A stretch of 64,000 nucleotides of DNA, from the NCBI GenBank assembly GCA_947479055.1, contig CANJYE010000004.1, forward strand, positions 29,929 through 93,928, given 5' to 3'. This document shows, in pieces, positions 25,514 to 35,523 of the stretch. The notes under the pieces were generated by a model. It was given only the letters and a program-made list of their open reading frames with translations. It was not told where the DNA came from and searched no databases. The first letter of the stretch is position 1; the number at the start of each line of letters is the position of its first letter. The translations under genes and the position numbers were made by a program. This DNA comes from Erythrobacteraceae bacterium. Lineage in GTDB: Bacteria > Pseudomonadota > Alphaproteobacteria > Sphingomonadales > Sphingomonadaceae.

Positions 25514-26245
25514 ATGAATGATCGCGTTTCCTTCGGCTACGAAGAGGTCAGCCCCGAGGAGAAGACCGAGCGCGTGGGCGCCGTCTTCTCGCAAGTCGCG
25601 CGCAAGTACGACATCATGAACGATGCCATGTCGGCCGGCATGCACCGCTTGTGGAAGGACCGCTTCGTGCGGCGCGTGAAGCCCCGGCCCGGCGAAGCGA
25701 TCCTCGACATGGCCGGCGGCACCGGCGACATCGCCTTCCGCCTTGCGGCCGAGGGTGCCGAGGTGACGGTGTCGGACATCAATCAGGACATGCTCGATGT
25801 CGGGATCGAACGGGCGATGCAACGGGGGATCGACAGCCTGGTATGGTCGCGCCAGAATGCGGAGGAGCTGAGCTTCCCGGCACGTTTTTTCGACGCCTAC
25901 ACGATTGCTTTCGGTATCCGCAACGTCACCCGGATCGATCTTGCCCTGGCCGAGGCGTTCCGCGTGCTCAAGTTTGGCGGGCGGTTTTTCTGTCTTGAAT
26001 TCTCGACCACCGAATGGCCGGGCTTCAAGGAAATCTACGATCTCTATTCGCACAAGCTCGTTCCTCAGCTGGGACAGGCGATTGCCGGGGACGCGGACAG
26101 CTATCGCTATCTGGTCGAATCGATCCGCCGCTTTCCGCCGATGCCGGAATTCGAAGCGATGATCCGGCACGCCGGGTTCACCCGCACAAAGGTGGAACCG
26201 ATCCTGGGCGGCTTGGTGGCAATCCATTCCGGCTGGAAGATCTGA
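25514..26245 (+). CDS. ubiE: ubiquinone/menaquinone biosynthesis C-methyltransferase UbiE
   Basis: 243 residues from ATG 25514. SAM-binding motif ILDMAGGTGDIAFRL and the UbiE signatures YDIMNDAMSAGMHRLWKD, FGIRNVTRIDLALAE and YRYLVESIRRFPP are all present. It methylates 2-polyprenyl-6-methoxy-1,4-benzoquinol in ubiquinone synthesis. Four bases separate it from ubiB, so the two form an operon for quinone synthesis. Confidence 0.96.
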   Translation: MNDRVSFGYEEVSPEEKTERVGAVFSQVARKYDIMNDAMSAGMHRLWKDRFVRRVKPRPGEAILDMAGGTGDIAFRLAAEGAEVTVSDINQDMLDVGIERAMQRGIDSLVWSRQNAEELSFPARFFDAYTIAFGIRNVTRIDLALAEAFRVLKFGGRFFCLEFSTTEWPGFKEIYDLYSHKLVPQLGQAIAGDADSYRYLVESIRRFPPMPEFEAMIRHAGFTRTKVEPILGGLVAIHSGWKI

Positions 26246-26249
26246 CCGG

Positions 26250-27797
26250 ATGACGGGTCCGGCATCGCATGTCTGGCGTCTGCTATGCTGGGGCCGCACC
26301 CTCGCCCGCCATGGCGCGCTGCGCGGGATCGAGCGGGATGGCAATACACCCGTTCAGGTCCGGCGGCTGTTGCGGCTCGCCCGCTTAGGCACTTTCCAGC
26401 CGCAAGAGCCGGACTACGCCGGCGCATTCCAGGCGATCGGCCCGGCGGCGATCAAGCTTGGCCAGACCCTGGCCACCCGGCCCGATCTGGTGGGCGAAGG
26501 CGCGGCCCGCAATCTCCTCAGCCTGCAGGACAGCCTGCCGCCCGTGCCGTTCGAAGCGATTCGCGCCGAGATCGAGCGCAGCTTCGCCCAGCCGATCGAC
26601 AACCTGTTCGCCTCGATCGATCCGGTGCCGGTCGGCGCGGCCTCGATCGCACAGGTCCACCGGGCGGTGACCAACGATGGCCGGACGGTGGCAGTCAAGG
26701 TGCTGCGCCCGGGCATCCGTGAACGGTTCGCCCGCGACATCGCCACCTATGAATGGGCCGCGGCCCATCTCGAGGCGCTGGGCGGCGAGGCGGGGCGACT
26801 GCGGCCGCGCCTGACCATCGCCAATTTCAAGCGCTGGACCAACAGCGAACTGGACCTGCGGCGCGAGGCCGCCTCCGCGAGCGAACTGGCCGAAGCGATG
26901 AAAGGCTATCCGCTCTATCGCGTGCCCGACATCGACTGGGACCGCACCAATGGCCGGGTCCTGACGATTGCATGGGTCGATGGCATCAAGATCAGCGATC
27001 TCGCGGCGCTGCGTGCGGCGGGACATGATCTGCCGGGCCTTGCCAGCCGGCTGGTTCTGGCCTTTCTCACCCAGGCGATCGACGGCGGGTTCTTCCATGC
27101 CGATATGCATCAGGGCAATCTGTTCGTGCAGGCCGACGGGACCATCGCAGCGATCGATTTCGGAATCATGGGCCGGATCGACCGGCGCGCCCGGCAATGG
27201 TTGGCCGAGATCCTCTACGGCCTGACCACCGGCAATTACCGCCGCGTCGCCGAGATTCATTTCGAGGCGCAATACGTGCCGAGCTACCACTCGATCGATG
27301 AATTCGCCACCGCGCTGCGGGCCGTGGGCGAACCGATGCGGGGCAAGCCGGTGAGCGAGCTGTCGGTTGGCCAGATGCTGGACGGGCTGTTTGCCATCAC
27401 CCGCGATTTCGACATGCAGACCCAGCCGCACCTGCTGCTGCTGCAAAAGACCATGGTGATGGTCGAGGGGATCGCCACCCAGCTCGATCCGCAGATCAAC
27501 ATGTGGGACGTTTCTGCGCCCTATGTGCGCGCCTGGATCCGCGACGAACTTGGGCCTGAAGCCGCGCTGGCCGACAAATTGCGCGAAACGGCGCAAACCC
27601 TGCTGCGCCTGCCCGCTCTGGTGCAGCGGCTGGAAGACAAGTTCCCGGCCAGAGGTGGCGCGCCCGAAGCGCCGCCGCTGCCGGAAATCCCGCTGGTGTG
27701 GGACAGGCGGCGCAGCGGCGCGTGGGGCTATGTTCTGGCGGCCCTTGCGGGCGGCGGCGCGATCTGGGCCGCCGCCACGCTTGGCTGGGTGGGTTAG
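26250..27797 (+). CDS. ubiB: ubiquinone biosynthesis protein UbiB (ABC1 atypical kinase)
   Basis: 515 residues. The family's KxGQ motif appears as AAIKLGQTLATRPDLVG, with the Ala-rich loop GAASIAQVHRA, VAVKVLRPG (ATP-binding Lys), HADMHQGNLFV (catalytic loop) and IDFGIMGRID (DFG). The C-terminus ends in a membrane helix (GYVLAALAGGGAIWAAATLG). UbiB is an atypical kinase/ATPase needed for ubiquinone synthesis at the inner membrane. Directly follows ubiE; its stop overlaps the convergent small membrane protein gene by 4 bases. Confidence 0.95.
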   Translation: MTGPASHVWRLLCWGRTLARHGALRGIERDGNTPVQVRRLLRLARLGTFQPQEPDYAGAFQAIGPAAIKLGQTLATRPDLVGEGAARNLLSLQDSLPPVPFEAIRAEIERSFAQPIDNLFASIDPVPVGAASIAQVHRAVTNDGRTVAVKVLRPGIRERFARDIATYEWAAAHLEALGGEAGRLRPRLTIANFKRWTNSELDLRREAASASELAEAMKGYPLYRVPDIDWDRTNGRVLTIAWVDGIKISDLAALRAAGHDLPGLASRLVLAFLTQAIDGGFFHADMHQGNLFVQADGTIAAIDFGIMGRIDRRARQWLAEILYGLTTGNYRRVAEIHFEAQYVPSYHSIDEFATALRAVGEPMRGKPVSELSVGQMLDGLFAITRDFDMQTQPHLLLLQKTMVMVEGIATQLDPQINMWDVSAPYVRAWIRDELGPEAALADKLRETAQTLLRLPALVQRLEDKFPARGGAPEAPPLPEIPLVWDRRRSGAWGYVLAALAGGGAIWAAATLGWVG

Positions 27798-28195
27798 TCG
27801 CCCACATCCTTCAGGGCATGATGCGGGAGCACGCTGCGAGACCACAGGAATATCGCGGCGAACAGCAATTCGAGGCCGATGACGCCGCCGAGCCCTTCAA
27901 ATCCGCCATCCTGCGAATAGCCGACAAAGCGGCCGATCACGACGATGATCATTGCGAGGGCGGGCAGCAGCAGCAGGTCACCCCGGCATTTCCATGCGCC
28001 CCACAGGGCGCTGATCCCGACGATGCCGAAAAACCCGGCGAAATCGCCCCGCAAGGTCGACATGGTATGCGGATCGCCGGCCGGATTGACCGCCACCATG
28101 GCCGAGACCGACAGCGGTGTCAGGATGAACGCCAGAGCCATCCCGACGAAAAACAAGCCAATCAGGAATACCAGCGCGGTAAGCATCAGTCGCAT
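27794..28195 (-). CDS. four-helix membrane protein, DUF4345-like
   Basis: 133 residues from ATG 28195; GGGAGA lies at suitable spacing, whereas the in-frame ATG at 28201 is too close to it. Four hydrophobic helices are visible (LTALVFLIGLFFVGMALAFI; GFFGIVGISALWGAW; LLLLPALAMIIVVIGRFVGY; GVIGLELLFAAIFLW). The R-x-x-G-Y end of helix 3 and short length resemble DUF4345 proteins. Inner membrane; function unknown. Confidence 0.65.
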   Translation of the reverse strand: MRLMLTALVFLIGLFFVGMALAFILTPLSVSAMVAVNPAGDPHTMSTLRGDFAGFFGIVGISALWGAWKCRGDLLLLPALAMIIVVIGRFVGYSQDGGFEGLGGVIGLELLFAAIFLWSRSVLPHHALKDVGD

Positions 28196-28300
28196 GTGCA
28201 TTCTCCCCTCTTTTCCCTATCGCCCAAGCTTGTTGCGCGTTAACCATACTAAGTAAAGCGAATGCGTATAGTGCCGTGCCATCGCAACTTCGGGTAAACC

Positions 28301-29944
28301 ATGGCTGAGCCGAAAATCCTTCTGGTCGTCGGTGGCGGGATCGCTGCCTACAAGGCCTGCGAACTTGTCCGCCTGATCCGTCGGGGCGGGGGGGTGGTGA
28401 CTTGCGTCCTGACCGAGGGCGGTTCCCAGTTCGTTACCCCGATGAGCCTTGCCGCGCTGAGCGAGAATCCGGTCTATACCACGCTGTGGGATCTCAAGAA
28501 CGAGGCCGAGATGGGCCATATCCAGCTCAGCCGCGAAGCCGATCTGGTGGTGGTGTGCCCGGCCACGGCTGATCTCCTCGCCAAGATGGCCGCCGGGATT
28601 GCCGACGATCTCGCCACCACGTTGATCCTTGCCACCAACAAGCCGGTCATGGCCGTGCCGGCGATGAATGTGCGGATGTGGGAGCACGAGGCAACCGCCC
28701 GCAACGTAATGTGGCTGCGCAAGGCCGGCGTTCATGTGCTGGAACCGGACGAGGGGCCGATGGCCTGCGGCGAGTTCGGCCCCGGGCGCCTGCCTGAGCC
28801 GACCGAGGTCTGGGCCGCGATCGCCGCAATGGTGGGCGGCGAGGGGGGCGTTCCGGCACACGGCGATTGGGGTGACGAGCCGGGCGAGGACGACGGCGGC
28901 AGCCGGATCAGTCTTGGCAACCTGCTGGCCTCGATCATTCCCCGCAGCATCCGGCGCGACGAGGCGGCTGTATCGGCTGAAGATTGGGGGCCGGATGACG
29001 AGTGGGCGCCGGTCGAGCTACTGCCCGGGGAAGTGCCGCTGCCGGGCAGCGATCTGCCTGAACCGACCCCCGGCGGGCCAGTGCTGGCGGTCAAGGGCAA
29101 GGCGCGGGCAGCGCCGCCGACCGATGCCGAGGCGATCAACCACGAAGTTAATCCGATGCAGTCCCCGCCCGAGGTGTTCGGCGCGGACGGCGGCGTCGAT
29201 CCGCTGACGCTGGAGGATATCCCTAGCGTGCCGCTGCCGGGCGATCCGCTTGCCGACCCGCTCGCAGGCCAGCCCGATTTCGAGCTCGCGCCGGAACATC
29301 GTCCGCTGTTCGGCAAGCATGTCCTCGTTACTGCCGGGCCGACGCATGAGCCGATCGATCCGGTGCGCTATATCGCCAACCGTTCGTCCGGGCGGCAGGG
29401 CTATGCCATCGCCGGGGCGGCGGCGGCCTTGGGCGCGCGGGTGACGCTGGTGTCCGGGCCGGTCGCGCTGCCAACCCCGCCCGGGGTCGATCGGATCGAT
29501 GTCGAATCAGCCCGCGAAATGGCTGCGGCGGTGAAAAAGGCGCTGCCGGCCGATGCCGCCGTGATGGTGGCGGCCGTGGCCGACTGGCGGACCGAGGAGG
29601 TGGCGACATCCAAGATGAAGAAGCGCCAGAGCGCACCTCCCGCGCTGCGGCTGGTCGAAAATCCCGATATTCTCGCAACCATTGCTTCGGGCACTAAGCG
29701 TCCGGCGCTGGTAGTTGGCTTTGCGGCAGAAACCGATGACGTGATCGAACATGCCAAGTCCAAGCGGCTGCGCAAGGGCGCGGACTGGATCGTGGCCAAT
29801 GATGTGTCGGGCGATGTCATGGGCGGCACCGACAACCGCGTCCACATCGTTACCGAGGACGGCGTGGACAGCTGGGATAATCTGCCCAAGGACGAGGTCG
29901 CGCGGCGGCTGATGGAGAAGATTGCCGATGCCCTCACCAATTGA
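28301..29944 (+). CDS. coaBC: bifunctional phosphopantothenoylcysteine decarboxylase/synthetase with long linker
   Basis: 547 residues, against roughly 400 for typical CoaBC. It makes 4'-phosphopantetheine for coenzyme A in two steps. The flavin-dependent CoaC domain spans about 5-178: GGGIAAYK, active-site H73 (GHIQLS), PAMNVRMW and C156 in [11 protein letters not shown]. The CTP-dependent CoaB domain starts near 337: [26 protein letters not shown] and VVGFAAET. Between them residues about 181-332 form an acidic, Pro/Gly-rich, low-complexity linker with short repeats such as PLPGS/PLPGD. The dut start overlaps its end by 17 bases. Confidence 0.95.
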   Translation: MAEPKILLVVGGGIAAYKACELVRLIRRGGGVVTCVLTEGGSQFVTPMSLAALSENPVYTTLWDLKNEAEMGHIQLSREADLVVVCPATADLLAKMAAGIADDLATTLILATNKPVMAVPAMNVRMWEHEATARNVMWLRKAGVHVLEPDEGPMACGEFGPGRLPEPTEVWAAIAAMVGGEGGVPAHGDWGDEPGEDDGGSRISLGNLLASIIPRSIRRDEAAVSAEDWGPDDEWAPVELLPGEVPLPGSDLPEPTPGGPVLAVKGKARAAPPTDAEAINHEVNPMQSPPEVFGADGGVDPLTLEDIPSVPLPGDPLADPLAGQPDFELAPEHRPLFGKHVLVTAGPTHEPIDPVRYIANRSSGRQGYAIAGAAAALGARVTLVSGPVALPTPPGVDRIDVESAREMAAAVKKALPADAAVMVAAVADWRTEEVATSKMKKRQSAPPALRLVENPDILATIASGTKRPALVVGFAAETDDVIEHAKSKRLRKGADWIVANDVSGDVMGGTDNRVHIVTEDGVDSWDNLPKDEVARRLMEKIADALTN

Positions 29945-30401
29945 TGTCCCGGTCCAGGTCAGGCGCCTGCCGCATGGCGAAGGGCTGGAACTGCCGCGCT
30001 ACGCCACCACCGGTGCCGCCGGGATGGATGTGTTGGCGGCAGAGGACGTGACGCTGGAGCCGGGCGCGCGCCGTGCGGTGGCGACCGGGCTTTCGGTGGC
30101 GATCCCGGAAGGTTTCGAAATCCAGGTCCGCCCGCGTTCCGGCCTTGCGCTCAAGCATGGCATCAGCGTGCCGAACACCCCGGGGACGATCGACTCCGAT
30201 TATCGCGGCGAGTTGAAAGTGATCCTGATCAACCATGGCACCGAAAGTTTCGCAATCCATCGCGGCGATCGGGTGGCGCAGCTGGTGCTGGCTCCGGTCA
30301 CGCGCGCGGGCTGGATCGAAGTGGCGGAACTGGACGAGACGACGCGCGGCAGCGGCGGCTTCGGCTCAACCGGCGGGGTGGAGAACCTGCGTCAAGGCTG
30401 A
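29928..30401 (+). CDS. dut: deoxyuridine 5'-triphosphate nucleotidohydrolase
   Basis: 157 residues from ATG 29928 (a TTG two codons earlier is also in frame). It hydrolyses dUTP to dUMP, keeping uracil out of DNA. The five dUTPase motifs are visible: [43 protein letters not shown] and C-terminal [10 protein letters not shown]. Trimeric, cytosolic. coaBC-dut adjacency is conserved in many proteobacteria; here they overlap by 17 bases. A bidirectional hairpin terminator follows. Confidence 0.96.
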   Translation: MPSPIDVPVQVRRLPHGEGLELPRYATTGAAGMDVLAAEDVTLEPGARRAVATGLSVAIPEGFEIQVRPRSGLALKHGISVPNTPGTIDSDYRGELKVILINHGTESFAIHRGDRVAQLVLAPVTRAGWIEVAELDETTRGSGGFGSTGGVENLRQG

Positions 30402-30410
30402 GCCAATCGA

Positions 30411-30442
30411 AAAGGGCGGAGCCGTTGCCGGATCCGCCCTTT
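30411..30442. terminator. bidirectional terminator between dut and DUF4136 gene
   Basis: Perfect 10-bp stem AAAGGGCGGA / TCCGCCCTTT with a 12-base loop, flanked by short A and T runs on both sides. It lies between two convergent genes and can serve either. Confidence 0.82.
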
Positions 30443-30473
30443 GAAATGATTGCCTACGCGGCGGCCAGTCGCC

Positions 30474-31157
30474 CTACTTCTTTTTGGCGGCTGTCTTCTC
30501 GGGCGCGATCGAGATGCGGACCGTTTCGCCGGTATTGCCGGGGAAGTCGGTGAACATCGCCTCGACCAGGTTCGGCACCAGATATTGCAGGCGGTTGGAT
30601 GTGGAGACCGCTTCGGCCTTGCCTTCGAACAGGCGGGCCTTGTCGGCGGCGCGGTCGATCTTCAGCTCGATGCCGCTCGTGTAGACGGTGTAGCTTTCCA
30701 CCCCGCCGCCCATGAAGGAATCGTTCCAGCCATAGCCCCAGCCGCCGAAGCCGCCGTGATAGAACCCGCCGCGTCCCCAATAGGGGCGATAGCCGTACCA
30801 CGGCGAATAGAACGGATCACTGAAGCCGGAGGTGGTGACCTTTTCCCGACCCTGATCGACGCCATAGTCGAAGCGGACCAGCAGGCTGGCCTGTTCGGGC
30901 GCGGCTTCGGTGTAGCCCAGCTTGAGCATCTGGGCGCGGACGTAGCCCGCATATTGCGCGAATTCTAGCCCGCCCGCCAGCGCGGGATCATCTGCCACCA
31001 CCGCGAAGCTCTGGCCTTGCGGGGCGGGCAGCTGGCTCTGGAAGCGCTTCACATCGGCGTTGAACGGCGAGGCGCAGGCGGCCAGTCCGGCCAGCATCAG
31101 CGCCACCACCGCAATTTTCAGGCTGCGACCCAGCGTTATTGCCTTATCGGTCATCAT
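30474..31157 (-). CDS. DUF4136 lipoprotein (paralog 3)
   Basis: 227 residues from ATG 31157, preceded by GGAGAG. A lipoprotein signal ends LAGLAACASP (Cys28). Mid-protein there is an aromatic/Gly-rich insertion (WYGYRPYWGRGGFYHGGFGG). The C-terminal core (FEGKAEAVS, VEAMFTDFPGNTGETVRIS) matches the other two DUF4136 proteins in this window; a Lys-rich tail follows. Probably anchored facing the periplasm; function unknown. It is about 28 kb from the other two copies. Confidence 0.8.
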   Translation of the reverse strand: MMTDKAITLGRSLKIAVVALMLAGLAACASPFNADVKRFQSQLPAPQGQSFAVVADDPALAGGLEFAQYAGYVRAQMLKLGYTEAAPEQASLLVRFDYGVDQGREKVTTSGFSDPFYSPWYGYRPYWGRGGFYHGGFGGWGYGWNDSFMGGGVESYTVYTSGIELKIDRAADKARLFEGKAEAVSTSNRLQYLVPNLVEAMFTDFPGNTGETVRISIAPEKTAAKKK

Positions 31158-31300
31158 AAATTCTCTCCAAACGGGTCGGCTACCGGAGGGTTTCAAGTGT
31201 CCGGGCGCCACTTGCCCATCATGTGCCGCAATTATGGCGAATGGCAACTGAATAGCCCTTGAATGAAACGGCCCGCCCCCTTTTGGTGCAGGACATGCGA

Positions 31301-32317
31301 TCAGCCACGCACCAGCCCAAGCGCGGCATAGGCTGCGGCCAGGGTCGGTGCGGCCCGTTCCCGGGCCCTGACCGCGCCCTTGGCGAGGATGGCTTCGAGT
31401 GCGGTACGGTCATCCTTGAGCGCCACGAAGCGGGCGTTGATCGGCGCGAGGTGGCTGACCAGCAGTTCGCCCAGGGCCGGCTTGAACGCGCCAAAGCCCT
31501 TGCCGGCAAAATCGCGCAGCACGCTGTTCACCGATATGCCTTCCAGCGCGGCATAAATGCCGACCAGATTGGCGGCTTCGGGCCGACCTGCCAGCCCTTC
31601 CGGTTCGCCCGGCAGGGGTTCGGGATCGGTCCGGGCCTTCTTCACCTTCTGCATGATGGTGTCGGCATCGTCGGTCAGGTTGATCCTGCTCATATCCGAG
31701 GGATCGGACTTGCTCATCTTGGCCGAACCGTCGCGCAGGCTCATGATCCGGGCCGCTTCTGGCGGGATGATCGGATCGGGCAGGGTGAAGATGTCCGTAC
31801 CGTTGCCGAAGTCGTTGTTGAACTTCTGGGCAATGTCGCGCGCCAGTTCGAGATGCTGCTTCTGGTCTTCGCCCACCGGGACATGCGTGGCCTGGTAAAG
31901 CAGCACGTCGGCGGCCTGCAGCACCGGATAGGTGAACAGCGCGACCGAAGCCCCTTCGCGGTTCTTGCCGGATTTGTCCTTGAACTGGGTCATGCGATTG
32001 AGCCAGCCCATCCGGGCGGTACCGTTGAGCAGCCATTGCAGCTCGGCATGGGCTGGCACCTGCGCCTGGTTGAACAGCACCGAACGTTCCGGATCGATCC
32101 CGCAGGCGACCAGCGCGGCGGCCATCTCGCGGGTGTTTCCGGCCAGTTCGGCCGGGTTGTGGGGCATTGATATGGCGTGGAGGTCGGCCAGGAAGAACAG
32201 GCATTCCCCGCCGGTGCGAACCATGTCCGCCTGCATCCGCACCCAGTTGCGGATCGCGCCGAGGTAATTGCCGAGGTGGAGATTGCCGGTGGGCTGGATT
32301 CCGGAAACGACGCGCAT
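31301..32317 (-). CDS. trpS: tryptophanyl-tRNA synthetase
   Basis: 338 residues from ATG 32317. Class Ic synthetase: [17 protein letters not shown] holds the HIGH-equivalent, AKMSKSD the KMSKS motif, and [18 protein letters not shown] the Trp-specific region. It charges tRNA-Trp. Last gene of a secB-murJ-trpS run on the minus strand, 14 bases after murJ. The longer frame to 32500 lies inside murJ. Confidence 0.96.
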   Translation of the reverse strand: MRVVSGIQPTGNLHLGNYLGAIRNWVRMQADMVRTGGECLFFLADLHAISMPHNPAELAGNTREMAAALVACGIDPERSVLFNQAQVPAHAELQWLLNGTARMGWLNRMTQFKDKSGKNREGASVALFTYPVLQAADVLLYQATHVPVGEDQKQHLELARDIAQKFNNDFGNGTDIFTLPDPIIPPEAARIMSLRDGSAKMSKSDPSDMSRINLTDDADTIMQKVKKARTDPEPLPGEPEGLAGRPEAANLVGIYAALEGISVNSVLRDFAGKGFGAFKPALGELLVSHLAPINARFVALKDDRTALEAILAKGAVRARERAAPTLAAAYAALGLVRG

Positions 32318-32331
32318 GAAGTTCTGACCTG

Positions 32332-33906
32332 TTACCTGCGAAAAAATTGGGCTTTCAGCTCCGGCAGCGAATAGGCCCGGAACAGCAGCGCCGCCGCCCC
32401 ATAGACCAGCGCGCCGCCGCCGCAAAGCACGCCAAGCGCGACGATCCGCTCGATCGTCCCGCCCGCCATGAAGGGATCGGCGATTGGGTTCATCAGCCAC
32501 AGCGCCACACCCATTACCGCGCCGGCCGCGATGATCCGCAGCGCCTTGGCGCGAAACCGCGCGTCCAGTTGCAACTGGCCGCGCCGGTGCAGCGTCCCGT
32601 AAAGCAACAGCATGTTGATCCAGGCTGAAAACGCGGTGGCGATGGCCACACCGACATGGGCGAAGTGCCAGATCAGCACGAGATTGCCGACGAGATTGAA
32701 CAGCATCGAGATCACCGCGATCCGCACCGGCGTTTTCGTGTCCTGGCGGGCGTAGAAGCCGGGGGTCAGCACCTTGATCAGGACATAGGCCGGAACGCCG
32801 AAGGAAAAGGCGGCCAGCGCACCGGCCGTGCCGATCGTGTCGGCGGCGGTGAAGGCGCCATGCTGGAACACGCCCCGCACCAGCGGCGTGGCTGATACGA
32901 CCAGCGCAATGGCGGCAGGCAGGCCCAGGAACAGCGCCAGTTCCAGAGCGCGGTTCTGGGTGTGGCTGGCCGCCGCGTCATTGCCGCCGCCGATCTGGCG
33001 CGACAGCAGCGGCAGGATTGCGGTCCCGATGCCGATGCCGAGCAGGCCGAGCGGCAACTGGTTCAGCCGGTCGGCATAATAGAGATAGGATACCGCGCCT
33101 TCGTGAAGGTAACGCGCGGCGAGCGAGGTCGAGACCAGCAGGTTGAACTGGATCGCACCTTGCCCCACCGCCGCCGGGCCGATCAGCCACAAGAGGTTCC
33201 TGACATCGGGAGAAAGGCGCGGGCGCGACAGCGTCAGCACCACGCCCGACTGGCGGCAGGCCAGCACCAGCCAGGCCAGTTGCATCGCGCCCGAGACAGT
33301 GACGGCGATCGCCTGCGTTTGCGCCGTTTCCAGCTGGGTATCGCCCCGGAAGAACAGCAGTGCGGAAATCATGCAGAGATTGAGCAGGATCGGCGCGGCC
33401 GCATTCACCCAGAAACGATTGAGCGAATTGAGGATTCCGCCCAGCAGCGAGACAAGGCTGATCAGGGCGAGATAGGGGAACGTGATCTGGGTCAGATGTT
33501 CGGCCAGCGCGAACTTGACCGGCCCGCCGTCGGGAAAGCCGCCGGTCATGGCCCACACCACCGGCCCGGTGAGAGCAATCATCAGCGCGGTGAACACCGC
33601 CAGAAACGGGAACAGCACCGACAGCACTTCACCTGCGAAGGCGATCGCGGCGGCCTTGCCGCTGCCTTCTTTGCGCGCATCGGCTTCGGCCATGCGGCGG
33701 TTGAACAGCGGCACGAATACTGCGGCAAAGGCCCCTTCGGCAAACAGCGCGCGGAACAGGTTGGGCAGCCGCCAGGCGATCAGGAAGGCGTCGGACGCCA
33801 GCCCCGCGCCGACGAAGCGAGCCATCAGCATGTCGCGCACCATGCCCAGGATGCGGCTGATCAGGGTCAGTCCGCCGATCGTTCCGGTGGCGCGAAGGAT
33901 GTTCAT
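32332..33906 (-). CDS. murJ: lipid II flippase MurJ
   Basis: 524 residues from ATG 33906, with about 14 membrane helices. N-terminal [17 protein letters not shown] and [18 protein letters not shown] are the MurJ/MviN signature; the conserved Arg residues in the central cavity ([19 protein letters not shown]) are present. It flips lipid II to the periplasm for peptidoglycan synthesis. It lies 25 bases after secB. Confidence 0.95.
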   Translation of the reverse strand: MNILRATGTIGGLTLISRILGMVRDMLMARFVGAGLASDAFLIAWRLPNLFRALFAEGAFAAVFVPLFNRRMAEADARKEGSGKAAAIAFAGEVLSVLFPFLAVFTALMIALTGPVVWAMTGGFPDGGPVKFALAEHLTQITFPYLALISLVSLLGGILNSLNRFWVNAAAPILLNLCMISALLFFRGDTQLETAQTQAIAVTVSGAMQLAWLVLACRQSGVVLTLSRPRLSPDVRNLLWLIGPAAVGQGAIQFNLLVSTSLAARYLHEGAVSYLYYADRLNQLPLGLLGIGIGTAILPLLSRQIGGGNDAAASHTQNRALELALFLGLPAAIALVVSATPLVRGVFQHGAFTAADTIGTAGALAAFSFGVPAYVLIKVLTPGFYARQDTKTPVRIAVISMLFNLVGNLVLIWHFAHVGVAIATAFSAWINMLLLYGTLHRRGQLQLDARFRAKALRIIAAGAVMGVALWLMNPIADPFMAGGTIERIVALGVLCGGGALVYGAAALLFRAYSLPELKAQFFRR

Positions 33907-33931
33907 CTGCCTGTGACCCAGGCGGGCCGGC

Positions 33932-34462
33932 TCAAGCGTTGCCGGCCGGAGGGCCTTCGGCGGCGGCGGCCTGCTGTTCGGCATGGCGCTGCTGCAATTG
34001 CTGGAGATAGAGCCCCTGGAAGTCGATCGGCTCCAGCATCAGCGGCGAGAAGCCGGCATCGCGCACCGAATTGGCGACAATGCTGCGGGCGAAGGGGAAC
34101 AGGAAGCGCGGCGCTTCGGCATAAAGGAAAGCGTGGGCCTGTTCGTCGGGCAGGTTGCGAATGCCGATCAGCCCGCAATAGGACAGCTCGATCGCATAGA
34201 GCGTTCCCTGCTGCGTGCGGGCGGTGATGGCGATCTTCAGTTCGACCTCATGGACTTCATCGTTCAGGCGATTGGCCGCGATGTTGAACTGGACGTCGAT
34301 ATCAGGCTGGTCGGACCACTGGTAGCAATCGGGCGAATTGGGATTTTCGACCGAAAGATCCTTCACATACTGCTGGATCACGCCGGCTGCGGGCAGATCA
34401 TCGACGCCATTGGCTGACTTGTCGAGGTTGAGATCGGTGATGATATCGCCTTCTTCGGCCAT
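33932..34462 (-). CDS. secB: protein-export chaperone SecB
   Basis: 176 residues from ATG 34462. Motifs: VIQQYVKDLSVENPNSP, QFNIAANRLND, YCGLIGI and the end-domain LYAEAPRFLFPFARSIVANSVRDAGFSPLML (read across 120-155). SecB tetramers hold unfolded precursors for SecA. An Ala/Gln-rich tail follows. Divergent from the Tim44-like gene across about 200 bases, in which TTGTTC-16-TATTTA (about 34574-34602, plus strand) could be a promoter. Confidence 0.95.
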   Translation of the reverse strand: MAEEGDIITDLNLDKSANGVDDLPAAGVIQQYVKDLSVENPNSPDCYQWSDQPDIDVQFNIAANRLNDEVHEVELKIAITARTQQGTLYAIELSYCGLIGIRNLPDEQAHAFLYAEAPRFLFPFARSIVANSVRDAGFSPLMLEPIDFQGLYLQQLQQRHAEQQAAAAEGPPAGNA

Positions 34463-34663
34463 GGTCGGATACGCTTTCTGCAAGGAATGGAGCCGTGATG
34501 TCAGGGCGCGCGCCTAGCACTGTGCGCGGCTGGCCGCAATGTCGCGCGATCAGGCAGATTCCTTGGTAAAGCTGTTGTTCATTTGTAATCCGCTCCTATT
34601 TAAGGCAGGTTGCACTACCGGCGTGCATTGGCGCGCGCCGGGCAAGGAGAGCAGGCAAGTCCC

Positions 34664-35335
34664 GTGTCAGGCGAAGTAGTCGAAATCGTCATTCTGGCCA
34701 TGATCGCGGCCTTCCTCGGCCTGCGGCTCTATTCCGTTCTCGGTCGCCGGGCCGAGCATGAGGAAGAGATCGTGCCGACCCGCTTCGACAAGGGCGACCA
34801 GCCCGGAGGTGCTCCCCGTTCCATCCCCTCGCCGCAATCGCCCGCTGTGGTTCTGCGCCCGCGTGAGCTGGCTGGCCTGCCGCTGCCGACCGAACAGGGC
34901 CTGCGCCTGATCGCCGCTACCGACCGCCGGTTCGAACTGCGCGCGTTCCTCGAAGGTGCCCGCGGGGCCTACGGAATGATCCTGGAAGCCTTCTGGCGCG
35001 GGGACCGGGAAGAGCTCGCTGCGCTTTGTACGCCTGATGTCCACGCCAGCTTCGTTGCCGCAATCGACGCGCGCGAGGCAGCTGGCGAATCGATCCAGAA
35101 CCGGCTTGTCCGGATCGAGCAGACCAAGATCGAAAATGCCAGCCTCGAAGGCGGGATCGCGCGAATCGCTGTTCGCTTCGTGGCTGACATCGCCGCTGTC
35201 ACCCGTGACCGTGAAGGCGCCGTCATCGCCGGATCGCTCGACGATGCGGTGGAAAGCCAGGACGTTTGGACCTTCGTGCGCGATGTGACGTCCGCCGGGC
35301 CGGACTGGCTGCTTGAAGAAACCGATGCGGCCTAG
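34664..35335 (+). CDS. Tim44/TimA family protein
   Basis: 223 residues from GTG 34664; AAGGAG lies about 15 bases upstream. One N-terminal membrane helix (VEIVILAMIAAFLGLRLY), a charged linker, then a C-terminal Tim44-like domain (RAFLEGARGAYGMILEAFWRGD, and VWTFVRD...GPDWLLEET). Bacterial relatives of mitochondrial Tim44 are inner-membrane proteins of uncertain function. The secB / Tim44 / mltA / smr order is common in sphingomonads. Confidence 0.88.
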   Translation: MSGEVVEIVILAMIAAFLGLRLYSVLGRRAEHEEEIVPTRFDKGDQPGGAPRSIPSPQSPAVVLRPRELAGLPLPTEQGLRLIAATDRRFELRAFLEGARGAYGMILEAFWRGDREELAALCTPDVHASFVAAIDAREAAGESIQNRLVRIEQTKIENASLEGGIARIAVRFVADIAAVTRDREGAVIAGSLDDAVESQDVWTFVRDVTSAGPDWLLEETDAA

Positions 35336-35342
35336 CGGTCCG

Positions 35343-35397
35343 ATTCTGACATTCGATACCGTGTGAGGCCAGTTCGCGCTCGAATGTCAGAATTTTT
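35343..35397 (+). terminator. perfect inverted repeat followed by T run
   Basis: A 14-bp perfect repeat, ATTCTGACATTCGA at 35343-35356 and its complement at 35380-35393, with a 23-base loop and five T residues after it. It lies just after the Tim44-like gene and is the best candidate for its terminator, although the stem is unusually AT-rich and the loop is long. Confidence 0.6.
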
Positions 35398-35403
35398 CTG
35401 GAG

Positions 35404-35500
35404 CACTAGAAGCATATGATTCTAGTGGATTTTACGATCTTGACACTTGCAGACCCATTCCAACCGCAAGGGGATGCAAATGTCAAAATCAATCCACTAG
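35404..35500. repeat. nested AT-rich inverted repeats upstream of mltA
   Basis: CACTAGAA (35404-35411) pairs with TTCTAGTG (35420-35427). CTAGTGGATT (35423-35432) pairs with AATCCACTAG (35491-35500), with a further TTGACA / TGTCAA match inside. The block is far more AT-rich than its surroundings and codes for nothing plausible. It could be a decayed miniature mobile element or a regulatory leader. Confidence 0.6.
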
Positions 35501-35523
35501 ACGCAAGCAGCAGGCCTGAGGCA

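Noticed and set aside
32962..34227. 421-codon plus-strand frame opposite murJ and secB
   Set aside because: Arg/Gln/His-rich antisense of two well-supported genes.
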